Position numbers and translations under genes: made by a program. From positions 1-15,796 of the forward strand of contig DTVI01000456.1 in NCBI GenBank assembly GCA_012963655.1: a stretch of DNA of 15,796 bases, given 5' to 3'. The notes below the pieces were generated by a model. That model did not search any database, had not been told where the DNA came from, and worked only from the letters and a program-made list of their open reading frames with translations. This stretch comes from Sulfurimonas sp. (GTDB taxonomy: Bacteria > Campylobacterota > Campylobacteria > Campylobacterales > Sulfurimonadaceae). Shown piece by piece: positions 14,538 to 15,796 of this stretch (positions are counted from its first letter, which is position 1; every line of letters begins with the position of its first letter).

Positions 14538-14714
14538 CATTCTTGTTCTTCCATCTTTAGCCAGATCTCCTAATCAGCCTTTGTATAAGGGAACTTTCTC
14601 TTAATGTAACTGTTTTACTCGTTCTTATAAATTATATGTGTAGATTTGTAACACTTCTATGCTTTTGTTTAATATTTTAGATATACTTACGTAAATTATT
14701 AAACAGGAGTTTTT
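14538..14714 (+). promoter_or_regulatory. acnB upstream region with probable -10 box at 14682-14687
   Basis: This 177-base gap contains no gene I can support. TATACT at 14682-14687, preceded by a T-rich stretch with TTTTAG, is the best promoter for acnB, 27 bases before the ATG. AGGAG at 14705-14709 is its ribosome site. The motif GTAAC occurs at 14606 and 14648, with two more copies at the end of the preceding gene (14524, 14534). No convincing intrinsic terminator for the ftsK operon is visible. Confidence 0.5.
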
Positions 14715-15796
14715 ATGGCTTTTTTAGAAGAATATAAGGCACACGTTGCACAGCGTGAAGCACTAGGGGTTCCAGCACTGGCACTTTCAACTACACAAAC
14801 AGCAGATTTAATTGAATTAATCAAATCTGAGTGTACAGATGAGTTACTTGATTTACTTACAAATCGTGTAGCACCTGGTGTTGATGACTCAGCACAAGTA
14901 AAAGCAGCATTTTTAAATGAAATTGCAGCAGAAAACATTACTGTTTCTGCTATTTCTGCAGTACGTGCAGTTGAAATGCTAGGTATGATGCTTGGTGGAT
15001 TTAATGTTCTTCCTTTAGTTAATTGTCTTTCTTCATCAAATACTGGTGTTGCAGATGCGGCAGTTACTGCTTTAAATAAAACTCTTTTAGTTTATGATGC
15101 ATTTAATGATGTAGAAAAACTTCATAAAGAAGGTAATGCAAACGCAACTAAAGTAATGACTTCATGGGCAAATGCTGAGTGGTTTACTGCTAAAGACGCA
15201 ATTGCTGAAGAAATCACTGTAACTGTATATAAAGTTCCTGGTGAAACAAATACAGATGATTTATCTCCTGCATCTGAAGCGTTCACACGTTCTGATATTC
15301 CTTTACATGCAAACTCTCTTTTAATTAACAGAATGGATAATCCATTAGATACACTTAAAGAACTTAAAACTAAAGGTCACCCAATTGCTTATGTTGGTGA
15401 TGTTGTTGGTACAGGAAGTTCACGTAAGTCAGGTGTTAACTCTGTTCAATGGCACATGGGTGTAGATATTCCTGGTGTTCCTAACAAGCGTACGGGTGGT
15501 GTTGTTCTTGGTAATACTATCGCTCCTATTTTCTTTGCTACTTGTGAAGATTCTGGTGCTTTACCAATCGAGCTTGATGTTTCTGGTATGGAAACAGGTG
15601 ACGTTTTAACACTTTTACCATACAAGGGTGAAGCTATCATCAATGGTAAAGTTGTTGCTACATTTAAACTAAACCCTAACACTATTACTGACGAAGTACA
15701 AGCGGGCGGTCGTGTTCCACTTATCGTTGGTCGTGGTCTTACTTCTAAGGCTCGTTCTGTTCTAGGTTTAGGTGCTTCTGGCATACTTAAAGGCAT
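14715..15796 (+). CDS. acnB: Aconitate hydratase B (partial, C-terminus beyond window)
   Basis: AcnB interconverts citrate and isocitrate in the (forward or reductive) TCA cycle; in Campylobacterota it is the only aconitase and may also bind mRNA when its cluster is lost. The first 360 codons are present of about 850-860 usual. Residues 1 to about 160 are the AcnB-specific helical HEAT-like domain (MAFLEEYKAHVAQREALGVP, later AAENITVSAISAVRAVEMLG). From about 165 comes the swivel domain, with PGETNTDDLSPASEAFTRSD, GDVVGTGSSRKSGVNSVQW and the NTIAPIFFATCEDSGALP segment. The iron-sulfur ligands lie beyond the window. The ATG has AGGAG 5 bases upstream. Codons such as GTT, GCT, GGT and CGT dominate more than in the neighbours, consistent with high expression. 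Confidence 0.95.
   Translation, partial: MAFLEEYKAHVAQREALGVPALALSTTQTADLIELIKSECTDELLDLLTNRVAPGVDDSAQVKAAFLNEIAAENITVSAISAVRAVEMLGMMLGGFNVLPLVNCLSSSNTGVADAAVTALNKTLLVYDAFNDVEKLHKEGNANATKVMTSWANAEWFTAKDAIAEEITVTVYKVPGETNTDDLSPASEAFTRSDIPLHANSLLINRMDNPLDTLKELKTKGHPIAYVGDVVGTGSSRKSGVNSVQWHMGVDIPGVPNKRTGGVVLGNTIAPIFFATCEDSGALPIELDVSGMETGDVLTLLPYKGEAIINGKVVATFKLNPNTITDEVQAGGRVPLIVGRGLTSKARSVLGLGASGILKG

Noticed and set aside
14587..14602. Hairpin AAGGGA/TCTCTT after the repeat-protein gene as a terminator
   Set aside because: It is a weak AT-rich stem with a G-U pair and no T-run.
14699..15796. Open frames on the minus strand opposite acnB
   Set aside because: They are shadows of acnB, which has clear family motifs over the whole stretch.
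1..15796. Mobile elements, CRISPR arrays, attachment sites or toxin-antitoxin pairs
   Set aside because: No direct-repeat arrays, transposase motifs or duplicated tRNA ends were seen; the window reads as core chromosome.

Overview
The window is AT-rich, gene-dense bacterial chromosome. Gene content and style point to a motile member of the Campylobacterota (Epsilonproteobacteria), close to the Sulfurimonas/Arcobacter type. The signs are a long FlgL with a large variable centre, a sigma-54 promoter of the Campylobacter kind (GG and GC 10 bases apart) in front of flgL, an AcnB-type aconitase, SpeA, UbiX, and -10 boxes without recognisable -35 boxes. The genus is an inference; I see no insertion sequence, prophage, CRISPR array or other mobile element.

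Positions 1-9299 are all on the minus strand. Read in transcription order they are: tRNA-Leu(CAA), a small membrane-anchored protein of unknown function, flgA (P-ring chaperone), ubiX (prenylated-FMN synthase), coaD, tmk, hisS, an FMN/iron-sulfur glutamate-synthase-domain protein, speA (arginine decarboxylase), cysE (serine acetyltransferase) and an aspartate/aromatic aminotransferase that runs off the left edge. From the small membrane protein to cysE, genes overlap by 4-13 bases or are separated by at most 24, so this looks like one long mixed housekeeping operon. The aminotransferase has its own 103-base leader with a probable promoter.

Positions 9300-9446 form a divergent control region. 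It holds a TATAAT box for the tRNA on the minus strand and a clear sigma-54 promoter for flgL on the plus strand. Plus-strand genes follow: flgL (flagellar hook-filament junction), ftsK (DNA translocase), a small secreted histidine-rich protein and a protein with two ExoX-C/DUF3820-like repeats. The last three are coupled through ATGA overlaps. After a 177-base gap acnB begins and runs off the right edge.

The most unusual feature is how two genes start. The ubiX frame has no ATG, GTG or TTG before its conserved FMN-binding N-terminus. The expected start position, 5 bases after a GGAG, is ATA, and it overlaps the flgA stop as ATAA. ftsK likewise has its best ribosome site (AAGGA) 7 bases before an ATT codon, and starting at the first TTG would cut off most of its first membrane helix. 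Both look like genuine non-canonical starts or sequence errors, and reads or homologues would tell which. Other genes here start with TTG (cysE, flgA) or GTG (coaD), so start-codon use is relaxed overall.
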